NCBI GenBank assembly: GCA_963795665.1
Contig: CAWCIP010000001.1
Span: 1-64,000, forward strand
Source: DASUPK01 sp963795665
Lineage (GTDB): Bacteria; Actinomycetota; Thermoleophilia; Solirubrobacterales; 70-9
DNA length: 64,000 nt
Direction of reading: 5' to 3'
Below the pieces are notes generated by a model that did no database searches, was not told the origin of the DNA, and saw only the letters and a program-made list of their open reading frames with translations. Made by a program: the position numbers and the translations under genes. Shown one piece after another: positions 33,542-42,387 of the stretch. Position 1 is the stretch's first letter, and every line of letters starts with the position of its first letter.

Positions 33542-34732
33542 CTAGTACGTGCGCAGCCGCCGGCCGCCGACGTAGCGGGTGCCGGCGGGTTCGCCCTGGG
33601 GTGCCTCATCGGGAACGCCCAGGCGAGCCGGCTGGCCCGGTTCCTCGGGTGAGCCGTCGGAATCCTCTGGGGCGGCGCCGGTGAGAGCCTCGCTGCGGGC
33701 GCGATCCACCTTCTCCTGGACCTCCGCCTCGGCGCGGCGGCGCGCCGCCTCCACCCGCTCGTCGGCCTCCCGCTGAAGCTTGACGGCCTCCTGGCTCAGG
33801 GTGGCCTCGGCCTCGGCGCGCGCACGGGCCTCGGCCTCCTTGGCGACGCGGTCGGCGAGCCGGCGGACCCGCTCCTCGGATTCGCGGCGCGCCTCGTCGG
33901 CGGCCTCGCGGATTCGGCGCTCCATCTCCCCGCGGACCCGCTCGGCCTCGGTCCTCTCCCCTTCGGCCGCAGCCTCGGCACGGTCCTCGGCGGCGATCGC
34001 GCGCTGTTCTGCCTCGTTCAGGCGAGAGCGAAGCTCCTCGATGCGCCGCTCGGACTCCGCGGCTCGGTTGACCGCCTCCTGGGCTTCCGCCGCAGAGCGC
34101 TCGCGGTACTCCTCGATCGCGCTCTCGGCCCGCCGGCGAGCCTGCTCCTTGAGCTGCGCGATCGCCTGCTCCGCGCGCTCGCGTGAAGCCGTTCGCTCCC
34201 TCTCGGCCTCAGCCGCCTGAGCCTCGGCCCGCTTCGCCTTCTGCTCGAGCTCGCGGAGCTGGGCTTGGCTTCGCTGCTTCAAGGCACTGCCCCGCTTCTC
34301 GACCTCGGCCGCCCGGCTCTCCGCCCGCTGCTCCCCGTCCTGGGCGTCGGCCAGGGCGCTCTCGAGGGCCGTGGAGCGCCGCTCGGCTTCGCCCGCCTTC
34401 TTCCCGGCCGCCCGGATCGCCTCGCGGGCCTTCGCGGTTGCCCGCGCCTCGATCCTCTTCGCGTGGTCGATCGCCTCCTGTGCCGCGGCGCGGGACTCCC
34501 GCGCCTCGGTGCGGGCTGTCTCCGCGGCTGCCTCGGCGGCGATCGCGTCGTTCCGGGCCTGCGTCTCGCGGTCGCGCAGCTCCTTGATCAGCTCGGTCGC
34601 CTTGGCGCGGAAGCGGTCCGTTGCAGCCCGAGCCTGCTCGATCTCGGCCCGGATCTCGTCCGCGTCCACGGGAAGGGGAAGATCATCACGGTCCGCCTCA
34701 CCGATCGGCTCAAGGCTCTCAGTGTCGGACAA
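33542..34732 (-). CDS. Long coiled-coil protein (396 aa)
   Basis: Family not recognised. Residues about 25-335 are a continuous Ala/Glu/Arg-rich heptad helix with no membrane segment. The N-terminus is acidic (EPIGEADRDDLPLPVDAD) and the C-terminus ends YVGGRRLRTY after a Pro-rich linker. Such proteins in actinobacteria include scaffolds of the DivIVA/FilP kind, but it lacks a recognisable DivIVA head. TTG start at 34732. It precedes no obvious partner; convergent with the SCP2-hydrolase gene 5 bp away. Confidence 0.7.
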   Translation of the reverse strand: MSDTESLEPIGEADRDDLPLPVDADEIRAEIEQARAATDRFRAKATELIKELRDRETQARNDAIAAEAAAETARTEARESRAAAQEAIDHAKRIEARATAKAREAIRAAGKKAGEAERRSTALESALADAQDGEQRAESRAAEVEKRGSALKQRSQAQLRELEQKAKRAEAQAAEAERERTASRERAEQAIAQLKEQARRRAESAIEEYRERSAAEAQEAVNRAAESERRIEELRSRLNEAEQRAIAAEDRAEAAAEGERTEAERVRGEMERRIREAADEARRESEERVRRLADRVAKEAEARARAEAEATLSQEAVKLQREADERVEAARRRAEAEVQEKVDRARSEALTGAAPEDSDGSPEEPGQPARLGVPDEAPQGEPAGTRYVGGRRLRTY

Positions 34733-34753
34733 GCTTCTCTGCCCTCCAGTCGC

Positions 34754-36418
34754 TCAGTCCGCGGGTTGGCGTTCGGCCAGCTCGCGTTTGAGGACCTTAC
34801 CCGTCGCATTGCGCGGAAGCTCGTCGACGAAGACGATCTCGCGCGGGACCTTGTACCGGGCGAGGTTCGCCTTGACGTGGTCCTTCAGGTCATCCTCGCT
34901 CACGTCGGCATCCTCCCCCTTGACGACGAAGGCGCGCAGCCTTTGGCCGAATTGCTCATCGTCGACCCCGATCGCGGCCGCCTCGACCACTCCATCGTGG
35001 TCCGAGAGCAGATCCTCCACCTCGCGGGGGAAGACGTTCTCGCCGCCGGAGACGATCATCTCGTCGTCACGGCCGTCGATGAACAGGCGCCCCGCCTCGT
35101 CGAGGTGCCCGACGTCGCCCGAGGAGAGCAGATCGCCGAGGTGCTCCTTGTCGCCGCCGCCCGTGTAGCCCTCGAACGCGAGCTGGTTGCCGATGAAGAT
35201 CCGGCCCGTCTCTCCGGGCGGCACGTCGTGGTCGTTCTCGTCCACGATGCGGATCACCGTCCCGCGCGGGGGCCTGCCGGCCGTGCCCGGGGCCGCCCGC
35301 ATGTCCTCGGGAGTCGCCACCGTCGCCCAGGCGACCTCCGTCGAGCCGTAGAGGTTGTAGAGGTTGTCCCCGAACTCGTTCATCCAGTTGGTGGCGAGAT
35401 CGCCGGGGAGAGTCGAGCCGCTCGCGGCGGTCACCTCGAGCGCGGATAGGTCGTATCTGCGCTTCACCTCCTCCGGCAGGGCGAGGATCCGCTGCATCAT
35501 CACCGGGACGACCGCCAGCACCCGGGCCCGGTGCTCGGCGGTGGCCCGGAGGGTGTCCTCAGGGTCGAACTTCGGATGCAGAATCATCGTCGCCGCGGTG
35601 GGCAGGCTGAGGATGAAGTGCAGAAAGCCCCAGGAATGGAAGAGCGGGGCGGCGATCATCACGGTCTCGTGAGAGCGCCTCGGGATCTTCGAGAGCAGCG
35701 CGGCGAGCGCGCCCAGCCCCTCGGGCTGGCTGCGCTGGGCGCCCTTCGGCGTCCCGGTGGTCCCGGACGTGAGGATGATGTAGCGACCCGACTCCGGCGG
35801 CGGATCGAGGTCGTCGCCATGGGATCCCGAGATCAGCTGCTCCAGCGTGACGTGGTCCGTGCCCGCGCGCTCCTCCCACGCGACGAAACGGCGCATTCCC
35901 CTGCTCGCCTCCGAGAGCAGATCGGTGAACTCCTGGTCGTAGATCAGCGCGGCGGGCTTCTCGCGCTCCATCACGTCGGCGAGCTGCGGGCCCGCGAAGG
36001 CGGTGTTGAGGTAGAGGGCGATCGCGCCGAGCTTCGCGCAGGCCATGGTCGCCTCGATGAAGTAGCGGTGGTTCCGGCACATGATCGCCACGCCGTCGCC
36101 GGGCGCAACCCCCTCCTCGCGGAGCGCGCGCCCCAGCGCGTTCGAGCGGCGGTGGGTCTGCTCCCAGGTGAGCGTGCCCGCCTCGTCGACGATCGCCGTC
36201 CGGTCCGGGACGGTGACCGCGTTGGCGGCCGACCCGAGGGCGGGAGACGCCCCCCAGCGGATGTAGCGCTCGACCACCCGAGCGAGCTTGTCCGGGCGCA
36301 TCGGGCGCACCAGGCCGACCTCGGAGAACACCCTGATCTCGAAGGCGACGTCGCCGAGCGCCGCCGGCAGACGCGACGCCACGCTGGCAAGGCCCTCTCT
36401 CAACCCGTCCTGCGCCAT
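34754..36418 (-). CDS. AMP-forming acyl-CoA synthetase (fatty-acid-CoA ligase)
   Basis: 554 residues of the ANL superfamily. ILTSGTTGTPKGAQRSQPEG is the P-loop-like motif, NLYGSTEVAWA the YGSTE motif, RLFIDGRDDEMIVSGGENVFPREVE the hinge and D-box, and PRNATGKVLKRELAE holds the catalytic lysine. Adenylates a carboxylic acid and forms its CoA thioester. N-terminal 60 residues are hydrophobic-amphipathic as in long-chain ligases. Substrate is probably a fatty acid, given the beta-oxidation genes elsewhere in the window. Confidence 0.93.
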   Translation of the reverse strand: MAQDGLREGLASVASRLPAALGDVAFEIRVFSEVGLVRPMRPDKLARVVERYIRWGASPALGSAANAVTVPDRTAIVDEAGTLTWEQTHRRSNALGRALREEGVAPGDGVAIMCRNHRYFIEATMACAKLGAIALYLNTAFAGPQLADVMEREKPAALIYDQEFTDLLSEASRGMRRFVAWEERAGTDHVTLEQLISGSHGDDLDPPPESGRYIILTSGTTGTPKGAQRSQPEGLGALAALLSKIPRRSHETVMIAAPLFHSWGFLHFILSLPTAATMILHPKFDPEDTLRATAEHRARVLAVVPVMMQRILALPEEVKRRYDLSALEVTAASGSTLPGDLATNWMNEFGDNLYNLYGSTEVAWATVATPEDMRAAPGTAGRPPRGTVIRIVDENDHDVPPGETGRIFIGNQLAFEGYTGGGDKEHLGDLLSSGDVGHLDEAGRLFIDGRDDEMIVSGGENVFPREVEDLLSDHDGVVEAAAIGVDDEQFGQRLRAFVVKGEDADVSEDDLKDHVKANLARYKVPREIVFVDELPRNATGKVLKRELAERQPAD

Positions 36419-36428
36419 CCGGTCAAGC

Positions 36429-36887
36429 TTATGTGTCGACGAGAGCGACCGCTATGCAGGCAATTCCCTCTCCCCTGCCGATCGCGCCCATGCCCTCGTT
36501 GGTCGATGCCTTGACGCTGACGGGTGCTGAGAGCACCTGGGTGAGCCGGGCTCCGATCTCCGCCTTGTGGGGCGCGAGCTTCGGCTCCTCGCAGATCACG
36601 GTCACGTCGACGTTGGCGACGGCACCGGACAGCCGGCCGACGACGATGCGGAGCAGATCGATCGAATCCGCATCGCGCCACTGCTCCTCGGTGTCCGGGA
36701 AGAGCTCCCCGAGGTCGCCGAGGCCGCAGGCGCCCAGCAGCGCGTCGATCACCGCATGGGTCAGAACGTCGGCATCGGAGTGTCCCTCGAGACCGCGGTC
36801 GTGCTCGATTTCGACTCCCCCGATCACCAGGCGCCCCCCCTCGGCGAGGCGGTGGCTGTCGTAGCCGATGCCCACCCGCATGGCCAT
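36429..36887 (-). CDS. ispF: 2-C-methyl-D-erythritol 2,4-cyclodiphosphate synthase
   Basis: 152 residues, usual length. Fifth step of the MEP isoprenoid route. GYDSHRLAEGG and EGHSDADVLTHAVIDALLGA give the metal-binding DxH and His residues; STNEGMGAIGRGEGI closes the site. The ATG overlaps the stop of the upstream PHP phosphatase gene (ATGA). IspD lies 3 kb away past Kup, so the usual ispDF pair is split here. Confidence 0.96.
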   Translation of the reverse strand: MAMRVGIGYDSHRLAEGGRLVIGGVEIEHDRGLEGHSDADVLTHAVIDALLGACGLGDLGELFPDTEEQWRDADSIDLLRIVVGRLSGAVANVDVTVICEEPKLAPHKAEIGARLTQVLSAPVSVKASTNEGMGAIGRGEGIACIAVALVDT

Positions 36888-37759
36888 CAGCCTGCCTCCT
36901 CGCGATCGGCGAGCTCCTCCGGCTCGAGTCCCGTTCGCCCGAGGGGCTCGGTCCGCCGCTGGCGACGATCGAAGACGCAGATCCGCTCGACGCCGAGCTC
37001 GGTGAGGAAGCCGATGGCCTCGTCGTATCCGAACCCCACCTGGTCGGGGGCGTGCGCGTCAGAGGAGAGCGCGAACTCCGTCCCCGCCTCGAGGCACATC
37101 TCGGCCAGGGCGAGGGCCGGGTAGATCTCGCCGACCGGCTTGCGGAGCCCCGCGGTCGAGATCTCCACGGCGATCTGGTACTCGGCCAGCGCTTCGACGA
37201 AGGGCTCGTAGTGGAAGCGGGGGTCGCGCTCCGGGGCGGGGCGGTCCTCGCCCCAGATCTTCACCAGGTCCGGGTGGGAGACGATGTCGAAGAGGCCCGA
37301 CCTGACCAGATCCGCCTGCCACTCGAAGTAGGTGCGCCAGAGAGAGTCGGCATCCCGGAAGGAGTCCCAGACGTCATAGCGCCGGTCATCGACCGCACCC
37401 GCCTCGCCCAGATAGTGGACGGAGCCGACCACGTAGTCGAAGTCGTGGCCCTCGAGCAGTTCCGCAATGCGGTCCTCCGCGCCGCGAATGAAGTCCGCCT
37501 CGACGCCGAGTCGCAACGGTGTCGTCCGGACGAACTCGCAGTAGGCGGCGAGATCGTCCACCGCCTGATCGTGCCAGTAGGGATGACCCCAGAGCTCGAG
37601 CGCCTCCTTGAAGCGGTAGATGTGCTCGGAGACGCCGAGCTCCTCGATGCCCTGCTCCTCCGCCGCCGCGAGGTAGCGCTCGGCGTTCTCCTGGGTGAAG
37701 TGCTCCTCGGCGGACCCGACCTCGTCGGGCCGCAGATGCAGGTGGTAGTCGGTGAGCAC
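36887..37759 (-). CDS. PHP-family histidinol-phosphatase
   Basis: 290 residues from GTG 37759. LTDYHLHLRP is the first PHP metal motif, GVSEHIYRFKEAL the second, GVEADFI, VVGSVHYL, DIVSHPDL, VEISTAGLRKPVGEIYP and SSDAHAPDQVG the rest, so the trinuclear site looks intact. HisK-type enzymes dephosphorylate histidinol phosphate; other PHP phosphoesterases share these motifs. No other his genes are near. TACCTT lies 6 nt before the GTG. Confidence 0.88.
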   Translation of the reverse strand: MLTDYHLHLRPDEVGSAEEHFTQENAERYLAAAEEQGIEELGVSEHIYRFKEALELWGHPYWHDQAVDDLAAYCEFVRTTPLRLGVEADFIRGAEDRIAELLEGHDFDYVVGSVHYLGEAGAVDDRRYDVWDSFRDADSLWRTYFEWQADLVRSGLFDIVSHPDLVKIWGEDRPAPERDPRFHYEPFVEALAEYQIAVEISTAGLRKPVGEIYPALALAEMCLEAGTEFALSSDAHAPDQVGFGYDEAIGFLTELGVERICVFDRRQRRTEPLGRTGLEPEELADREEAG

Positions 37760-37765
37760 GCGCCA

Positions 37766-37771
37766 AAGGTA
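37766..37771 (-). promoter_or_regulatory. -10-like hexamer TACCTT, leaderless start
   Basis: TACCTT on the minus strand ends 6 nt before the PHP phosphatase GTG. The opposite-strand TAGAGT element for the small membrane protein is only 8 bp away. Confidence 0.4.
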
Positions 37772-37779
37772 CCCGCCTC

Positions 37780-37785
37780 TAGAGT
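37780..37785 (+). promoter_or_regulatory. -10-like hexamer TAGAGT, leaderless start
   Basis: TAGAGT ends 8 nt before the GTG at 37794. Together with the divergent element at 37766 it packs two start signals into 34 bp. Confidence 0.4.
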
Positions 37786-37793
37786 CCCGGTCC

Positions 37794-37949
37794 GTGCTCG
37801 CCAAGCTGGCCATCGTGCTGGCGGCCTTCGCCGCCGGCGTGGGACTCGCCGAGCTCTTCGGCGCCAAGAACCTCGGGACGGCCCTGGGCGTCGGTCAGCT
37901 CACGTTCGTCATCGCGCTGGTCTACGTGCTGGTCTGGCGGCGAGACTGA
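37794..37949 (+). CDS. Small two-helix membrane protein (51 aa)
   Basis: 51 residues starting at GTG 37794 (VLAKLAIVLAAFAAG). Two hydrophobic segments flank the short loop LFGAKNLGTALGVGQL, ending in a basic VWRRD. Unknown function; the size suits a small membrane subunit or modulator. Its stop is 4 bp from the convergent kup stop. Leaderless-type hexamer upstream supports the start. Confidence 0.7.
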   Translation: MLAKLAIVLAAFAAGVGLAELFGAKNLGTALGVGQLTFVIALVYVLVWRRD

Positions 37950-37953
37950 CCGC

Positions 37954-39870
37954 TCAGAACTCGATCTCGGAGCCGAGCGTGACCGTTCGCCTGCGGGGCA
38001 GCCGGAAGTAGTCGGCCGGCTCGGCGCTGATCAGTGCCGTGATCAGGAAGAGGCGCTTTCGCCAGCGCCTCATTCCCTCTCGATCGGTCGCACGCAGCTC
38101 GACCCGGGAGAGATAGAAGGAGGCATGGCGGGCATCGACCGGGCATTCGACACCCGCCTTGGCGATCTGCCTGACCAGCTTGGGGACGTCGTACTCCTCG
38201 GCGTAGCCGTGCTTGGCGCGGACGAAGGTCAGGCGGTCGTCCTGATAGCCGAGCGCGTCGATCTCGAGGCGCTCCCGCGGCGCGACCCTGGGAACCGGCA
38301 CGGTCTCCAGCGAGAGGATGATCGCGTTCTCCGGCAGAGAATGGAGGTGGTCGACACAGGCCCGCATCGAGAGTGGCGCGGTCTCCTTGCCGCGGTTCAG
38401 GAACACCCCTGTGCCGGGAACGCGCTCCACGGGCGGTTCGCGGCCCCGGATCTCCTTGACGAAGTCCCGCAGCGGCCCCTCCACGCGGAAGCGCTCGGCG
38501 GTGACCAGCTGACGGCCTCGATACCAGGTGGTCATCATGAGGAAGAGAGCCGCCCCGATCGCCAGCGTCAGCCAGGCGCCGTGCCCGATCTTGGTGAGGT
38601 TGGAGGCGAAGAAGGCGAGCTCGATCGTCAGGAAGAACGCGGCACCAAGCAGCGTCAGCCAGAGCGGGCGTCGCCAGCGGTGACGCACGAGGACGAAGAA
38701 CAGCACCGTCGTCACCAGGATGGTCCCCGTCACCGCGGTCCCGTAGGCGAAGGCAAGCTTGGCCGACGACTGAAAGGCGAGAACCAGAGCCAACACCGCG
38801 ACTAGGAGCAACCGGTTGATGATCGGCACGTAGACCTGTCCGTAGGCGCGCGTCGAGGTGTGGACCACCCGCAGGCGAGGCAGGTAGCCAAGCTGCGCCG
38901 CCTGGTGTGCGATCGAGAACGCACCGGAGATCACGGCCTGCGACGCGATCACGGTGGCCATCGTCGCCAGGATGACCAGCGGGATCAGGCCGCCGTGGGG
39001 CATCAGCTTGAAGAACGGGGCGCCGATCGCGCTCGGATCGTCGAGGATCAGGCCGCCCTGCCCGAGGTAGCTGAGAATGCAGGCCGGGAAGACGAGCAGC
39101 AGCCACCCCCTCGTGATCGCCGGACGGCCGAAGTGGCCCATGTCGGCGTACAGGGCCTCGACGCCGGTGAAGGCCAGAACCACCGACGTGAGGACGAAGA
39201 AGCCCGTCGAGCCGTTGTGGAAGAGAAGATCGAAGGCGTAGCTCGGGGAGAGCGCCTGGAGCACCTCCGGGTGCATCGTGATGCCCCGGACGCCCAGGAC
39301 CCCGATGGTCGCGAACCAGACGAGCATGATCGGGCCGAACAGCTTGCCGACGGCCCCGCTTCCCAGCCTCTGCACGAGGAAGAGGACGACGATGATCGTC
39401 ACCGTGATCGGGATGACGAGGCTGTCCATCGACGAAGAGATGGTCTTGGTCCCCTCGACCGCCGAGAGGACCGAGATCGCCGGAGTGATCATGCTGTCGC
39501 CGAAGAAGAGGGCGGCACCGAACACCCCGAGCCCCGCCAGCACGAACTTGGTCCTGCCCTTGACCTTGTCGTCGATCTGCCGGACCTGCGAGATCAGCGC
39601 CATCATCCCGCCCTCGCCGTCGTTGTCGGCGCTCATGACCAGGCCGACGTACTTGACCGTGACGATGAGCGTCACGGCCCAGAAGATCAGCGACGCCATC
39701 CCGTAGACGTGGTCGGTGGTGGCCTGGATCGGGTGCGGGTCGCTCGGGCTGAAGGCCGTCTGGATGGTGTAGATCGGGCTGGTCCCGATGTCGCCGAATA
39801 CGACCCCAAGCGCTGCGACGGTCAGCGCCGCTCGTCCGGCGGCGCGCTTTCCCTCGGCCGGGGCGTTCAT
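37954..39870 (-). CDS. kup: Kup potassium uptake permease
   Basis: 638 residues with about twelve membrane segments and a C-terminal cytoplasmic domain, typical for Kup/HAK/KUP proton-coupled potassium symporters. GVVFGDIGTSPIYTIQTAF is the signature near residue 22; VFGAALFFGDSMITPAISVLSAVEG and TGVEALYADMGHFGRP are further family motifs. It lies 5 bp after ispD on the same strand as disA, so a c-di-AMP synthase and a potassium importer may share an operon. Confidence 0.96.
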   Translation of the reverse strand: MNAPAEGKRAAGRAALTVAALGVVFGDIGTSPIYTIQTAFSPSDPHPIQATTDHVYGMASLIFWAVTLIVTVKYVGLVMSADNDGEGGMMALISQVRQIDDKVKGRTKFVLAGLGVFGAALFFGDSMITPAISVLSAVEGTKTISSSMDSLVIPITVTIIVVLFLVQRLGSGAVGKLFGPIMLVWFATIGVLGVRGITMHPEVLQALSPSYAFDLLFHNGSTGFFVLTSVVLAFTGVEALYADMGHFGRPAITRGWLLLVFPACILSYLGQGGLILDDPSAIGAPFFKLMPHGGLIPLVILATMATVIASQAVISGAFSIAHQAAQLGYLPRLRVVHTSTRAYGQVYVPIINRLLLVAVLALVLAFQSSAKLAFAYGTAVTGTILVTTVLFFVLVRHRWRRPLWLTLLGAAFFLTIELAFFASNLTKIGHGAWLTLAIGAALFLMMTTWYRGRQLVTAERFRVEGPLRDFVKEIRGREPPVERVPGTGVFLNRGKETAPLSMRACVDHLHSLPENAIILSLETVPVPRVAPRERLEIDALGYQDDRLTFVRAKHGYAEEYDVPKLVRQIAKAGVECPVDARHASFYLSRVELRATDREGMRRWRKRLFLITALISAEPADYFRLPRRRTVTLGSEIEF

Positions 39871-39875
39871 CGCGC

Positions 39876-40547
39876 CTATGCTCGCTCGCGGATAAGGAGC
39901 TCAGCGACCCTGAGGTCGAACGGCGTCGTCACCTTGATGTTGTCCGGCGAGGTCGAGTGGATCAAGACCCGGCCCCCTCGGCGCTCGACCAGCATCGCGT
40001 CGTCGCTGGCGGCGGGCAGGGAGTCAGGATCGGCCAGGGCCTCGCGCAGTGCGTCCGCACGAAAAGCCTGAGGAGTCTGAACCGCCCAGAGACCGGAGCG
40101 GTCGAGCGTGCGCTCGACCCGACCCTGTTCGCCGACCTGCTTGATCGTGTCGGTCACCGGGGTCGCCGCGATCACGCCCGCCGCGCCCTTCTCCGCGGCG
40201 AGCTCCTCGACCATGGCGTCAATCAGGCCGGGAGTGACCAGCGGCCGGGCGGCGTCGTGGACGACGACGAATTCTCGCGAGCAGAGCGCCAGCGCGTTGG
40301 CGACCGACTCGGAGCGGTGCTCGCCGCCCGCAACGGCGACGACGCCCTGACCGGTCACCAGGTCGTGATGCGCCGGTGGCGCGGCGACCACGATCTCGGC
40401 GACCGTGCTCGCGGCGCGGAGCGCGTCGAGCGACCACTCGATCATCGGCCGCGCGGCGAGCTCCACGAAGGCCTTCGGGCCACCGGCTCCGAGTCGCTGC
40501 CCGGAGCCGGCGGCCGCGACTACGGCCGATGCGGAGGGACGCGCCTG
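39876..40547 (-). CDS. ispD: 2-C-methyl-D-erythritol 4-phosphate cytidylyltransferase
   Basis: Third step of the MEP isoprenoid route. SAVVAAAGSGQRLGAGGPKAF is the CTP-binding loop, VVHDAARPLVTPG, ATPVTDTIKQV and WAVQTPQAFRAD follow, so the enzyme is complete. The start is a puzzle. Between the conserved N-terminus (first residues near 40523) and an ATG far inside carD (40829) this frame has no ATG, GTG, TTG or CTG codon. The 5' boundary given is approximate, at the carD stop. A non-canonical start, frameshift from carD or a sequence error are all possible. Confidence 0.88.
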   Translation of the reverse strand, partial: QARPSASAVVAAAGSGQRLGAGGPKAFVELAARPMIEWSLDALRAASTVAEIVVAAPPAHHDLVTGQGVVAVAGGEHRSESVANALALCSREFVVVHDAARPLVTPGLIDAMVEELAAEKGAAGVIAATPVTDTIKQVGEQGRVERTLDRSGLWAVQTPQAFRADALREALADPDSLPAASDDAMLVERRGGRVLIHSTSPDNIKVTTPFDLRVAELLIRERA

Positions 40548-40548
40548 G

Positions 40549-41097
40549 CTAGGCGGTCGCCTTTGCGGCGCCGAAGCGCTCCTCCAGCAGCTCGTCCAGA
40601 TAGGACTCCGCGCCGTCCTCGTCCTTGTCCAGCGCGTACATGAACTCCGACGCCAGGATCTTCTTGGCGCGGGTGTACATCTGCTTCTCGCCGGTGGAGA
40701 GTCCCTTCTCCCATTCGCGGATCGCGAGGTTGCGAACCACCTCGGCGAGCTCGTAGACGTCCCCCGTCTTGATCTTCTCTCGGTTGTGCTTGAACCGGCG
40801 GTTCCAGTTCTTCGGCATCTCGGAGACATCGTCGGTGAGCACGCCGATGACCTTCTTGACCTGCTCCTCGTCGATCACGCGCCTCAGGCCGGCGCGGCCG
40901 GCGTTCTCGCAGGGAACCATCACGGTCATGTTGTTGTGGAGGATGTTGATGGTCAGGTAGTCCCGCTTCTCGCCCATCATGTCCTTGGATTCCTTCTTCA
41001 GGACCACGCCCGCTCCGTGATGCGGGTAGACCACGTTGTCGCCGACCTCAAAGTGAATGTTCACCGGCGCTTCGAGTTCGAGGTCGGCAACCGACAC
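40549..41097 (-). CDS. carD: CarD/CdnL-family RNA polymerase-binding regulator
   Basis: About 182 residues. The N-terminal RNA-polymerase-interacting domain reads FEVGDNVVYPHHGAGVVLKK, and the helical DNA-binding C-terminus has NWNRRFKHNREKIKTGDVYELAEVVRNLAIRE. It stabilises open promoter complexes at rRNA and other promoters. GTG 41097 was chosen, with GAGGAGG upstream. An ATT at 41130 preceded by AAGGAG 6 nt away is a notable alternative; no ATG is available. It follows disA. Confidence 0.92.
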   Translation of the reverse strand: MSVADLELEAPVNIHFEVGDNVVYPHHGAGVVLKKESKDMMGEKRDYLTINILHNNMTVMVPCENAGRAGLRRVIDEEQVKKVIGVLTDDVSEMPKNWNRRFKHNREKIKTGDVYELAEVVRNLAIREWEKGLSTGEKQMYTRAKKILASEFMYALDKDEDGAESYLDELLEERFGAAKATA

Positions 41098-41167
41098 CTC
41101 GTCTACTACCTCCTCTGTTAGCTCTGGAATGGCTTGCTCCTTTCGTCGAGACGGCCTGACGGGGCCG

Positions 41168-42283
41168 TCAACTCTGTAAGTAGCGGTCGACAGGATCGAC
41201 CTCTTGAAGTCTGCGGAGCCCCTCGCGGATGTCCTTGGCTCGCCCGGCGCCGACGCCCTCCACGGCCTCGAGGTCATCGTCGCTGGCGGCGAGGACCTCC
41301 TCCAGGCCGCCGAACTCCTGGATGATCCGCTGCACCACCAGCTTGGGCAGGCGCGGAATGCGGCCGAGGACGCGATAGCCGCGGGGCGAGACTGGGAAGT
41401 CGAGGGTGGAGACCTTGCGGTCGTACCCGAGCAGCTCCGCGAGGCGGCCGAAGTCGAGCAGGTCCTGGTGCGGCATGCGCGCGATCGACGCCAGGGTCAT
41501 GGAGAGGTTCTCCTCGGTGTCCTCGACGGAGTAATCGCGGATCAGCGCGGCCTTGTCGGCGGCGACTCCGACCATCGTCTCCTCGAGCTGCATCTCGATC
41601 AGCCGGCCCTCGGTGCCCAGCTCGACGATGTAGCGCTCGACCTCCACCGCCATCCGCGTCACCAGCTCGGCGCGCTGGAGCACGGAGAGCACGTCGTAGA
41701 GGACCGAGCCGCCCTCGAACTCGAGCTGGGTCAGCCTGGTGGAAACCGAATCGAGCCGGGCGCGGTACTTGTCGAGGGTGGCGAGCCCCTGGTTGGCCTT
41801 CGCCAGGACGGCGGGGATGTCCTGGAGGATGTACTTCATCCCACCCAGGTAAAGGGAGACGACGTCGCGTCGCTCGGAGATGGCCACCACCAGCGCGTCG
41901 GTCTGCTTCGAGACGCGCTCGGCCGTGCGGTGGCGGGTACCGGTCTCCGACGAGAGGATCGTCGGGTCCGGCATCAGCTGGACGTTGGCACAGACGATCT
42001 TCGTCGCCTGCTCGTTGAGGACGATCGCACCGTCCATCTTCGCCACCTGGTAGAGCAGTGCCGGGGTGTAGTCGATGTCGAGGCTGATGCCCCCTGAAAA
42101 GAGAAAGGAGACCTCCTCTGGGTCTCCGATGACGATCAGCCCGCCCGTGCGCGAGTGGACGATGTTGTCGATGCCCTCCCGCAGGGCGGTGCCGGGGGCA
42201 ACGATGTCGAGGGCCCGGAGAAGTCGCGGATCCTGTCGCGCCTCCAACTCCTGTAGATCGTCGCCGGGAAGCGAAGACGCCAT
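41168..42283 (-). CDS. disA: DNA integrity scanning protein DisA (diadenylate cyclase)
   Basis: 371 residues from ATG 42283. The diadenylate cyclase domain keeps KMDGAIVL and GTRHRTAERVSKQT (DGA and RHR motifs), so c-di-AMP synthesis is expected. The linker and C-terminal HhH domain (LEEVLAASDDDLEAVEGVGAGRAKDI) bind branched DNA and couple cyclase activity to DNA integrity. It lies downstream of radA, its usual partner. Upstream are a small hairpin and a long inverted repeat. Confidence 0.95.
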   Translation of the reverse strand: MASSLPGDDLQELEARQDPRLLRALDIVAPGTALREGIDNIVHSRTGGLIVIGDPEEVSFLFSGGISLDIDYTPALLYQVAKMDGAIVLNEQATKIVCANVQLMPDPTILSSETGTRHRTAERVSKQTDALVVAISERRDVVSLYLGGMKYILQDIPAVLAKANQGLATLDKYRARLDSVSTRLTQLEFEGGSVLYDVLSVLQRAELVTRMAVEVERYIVELGTEGRLIEMQLEETMVGVAADKAALIRDYSVEDTEENLSMTLASIARMPHQDLLDFGRLAELLGYDRKVSTLDFPVSPRGYRVLGRIPRLPKLVVQRIIQEFGGLEEVLAASDDDLEAVEGVGAGRAKDIREGLRRLQEVDPVDRYLQS

Positions 42284-42300
42284 CGGGACTGATGGAAGCA

Positions 42301-42320
42301 GAAAGCAAAGAAGCTTGCTT
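42301..42320. promoter_or_regulatory. Small hairpin upstream of disA
   Basis: GCAAAG and CTTTGC pair around a 7-base AAGCTTG loop, about 18 bp upstream of the disA ATG. It could affect translation initiation or be incidental. Confidence 0.3.
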
Positions 42321-42387
42321 TGCGGGGAAATCCGTGTGGAGACGTCGGAATAGGACTTGTCAAGAGGGGCGGGACCAGGGGATTGGC

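Noticed and set aside
28401..34744. Shared 13-mer CAAGCTTCTCTGC at the starts of marR and the coiled-coil gene
   Set aside because: Only two copies and no symmetric or promoter-like form; likely chance.
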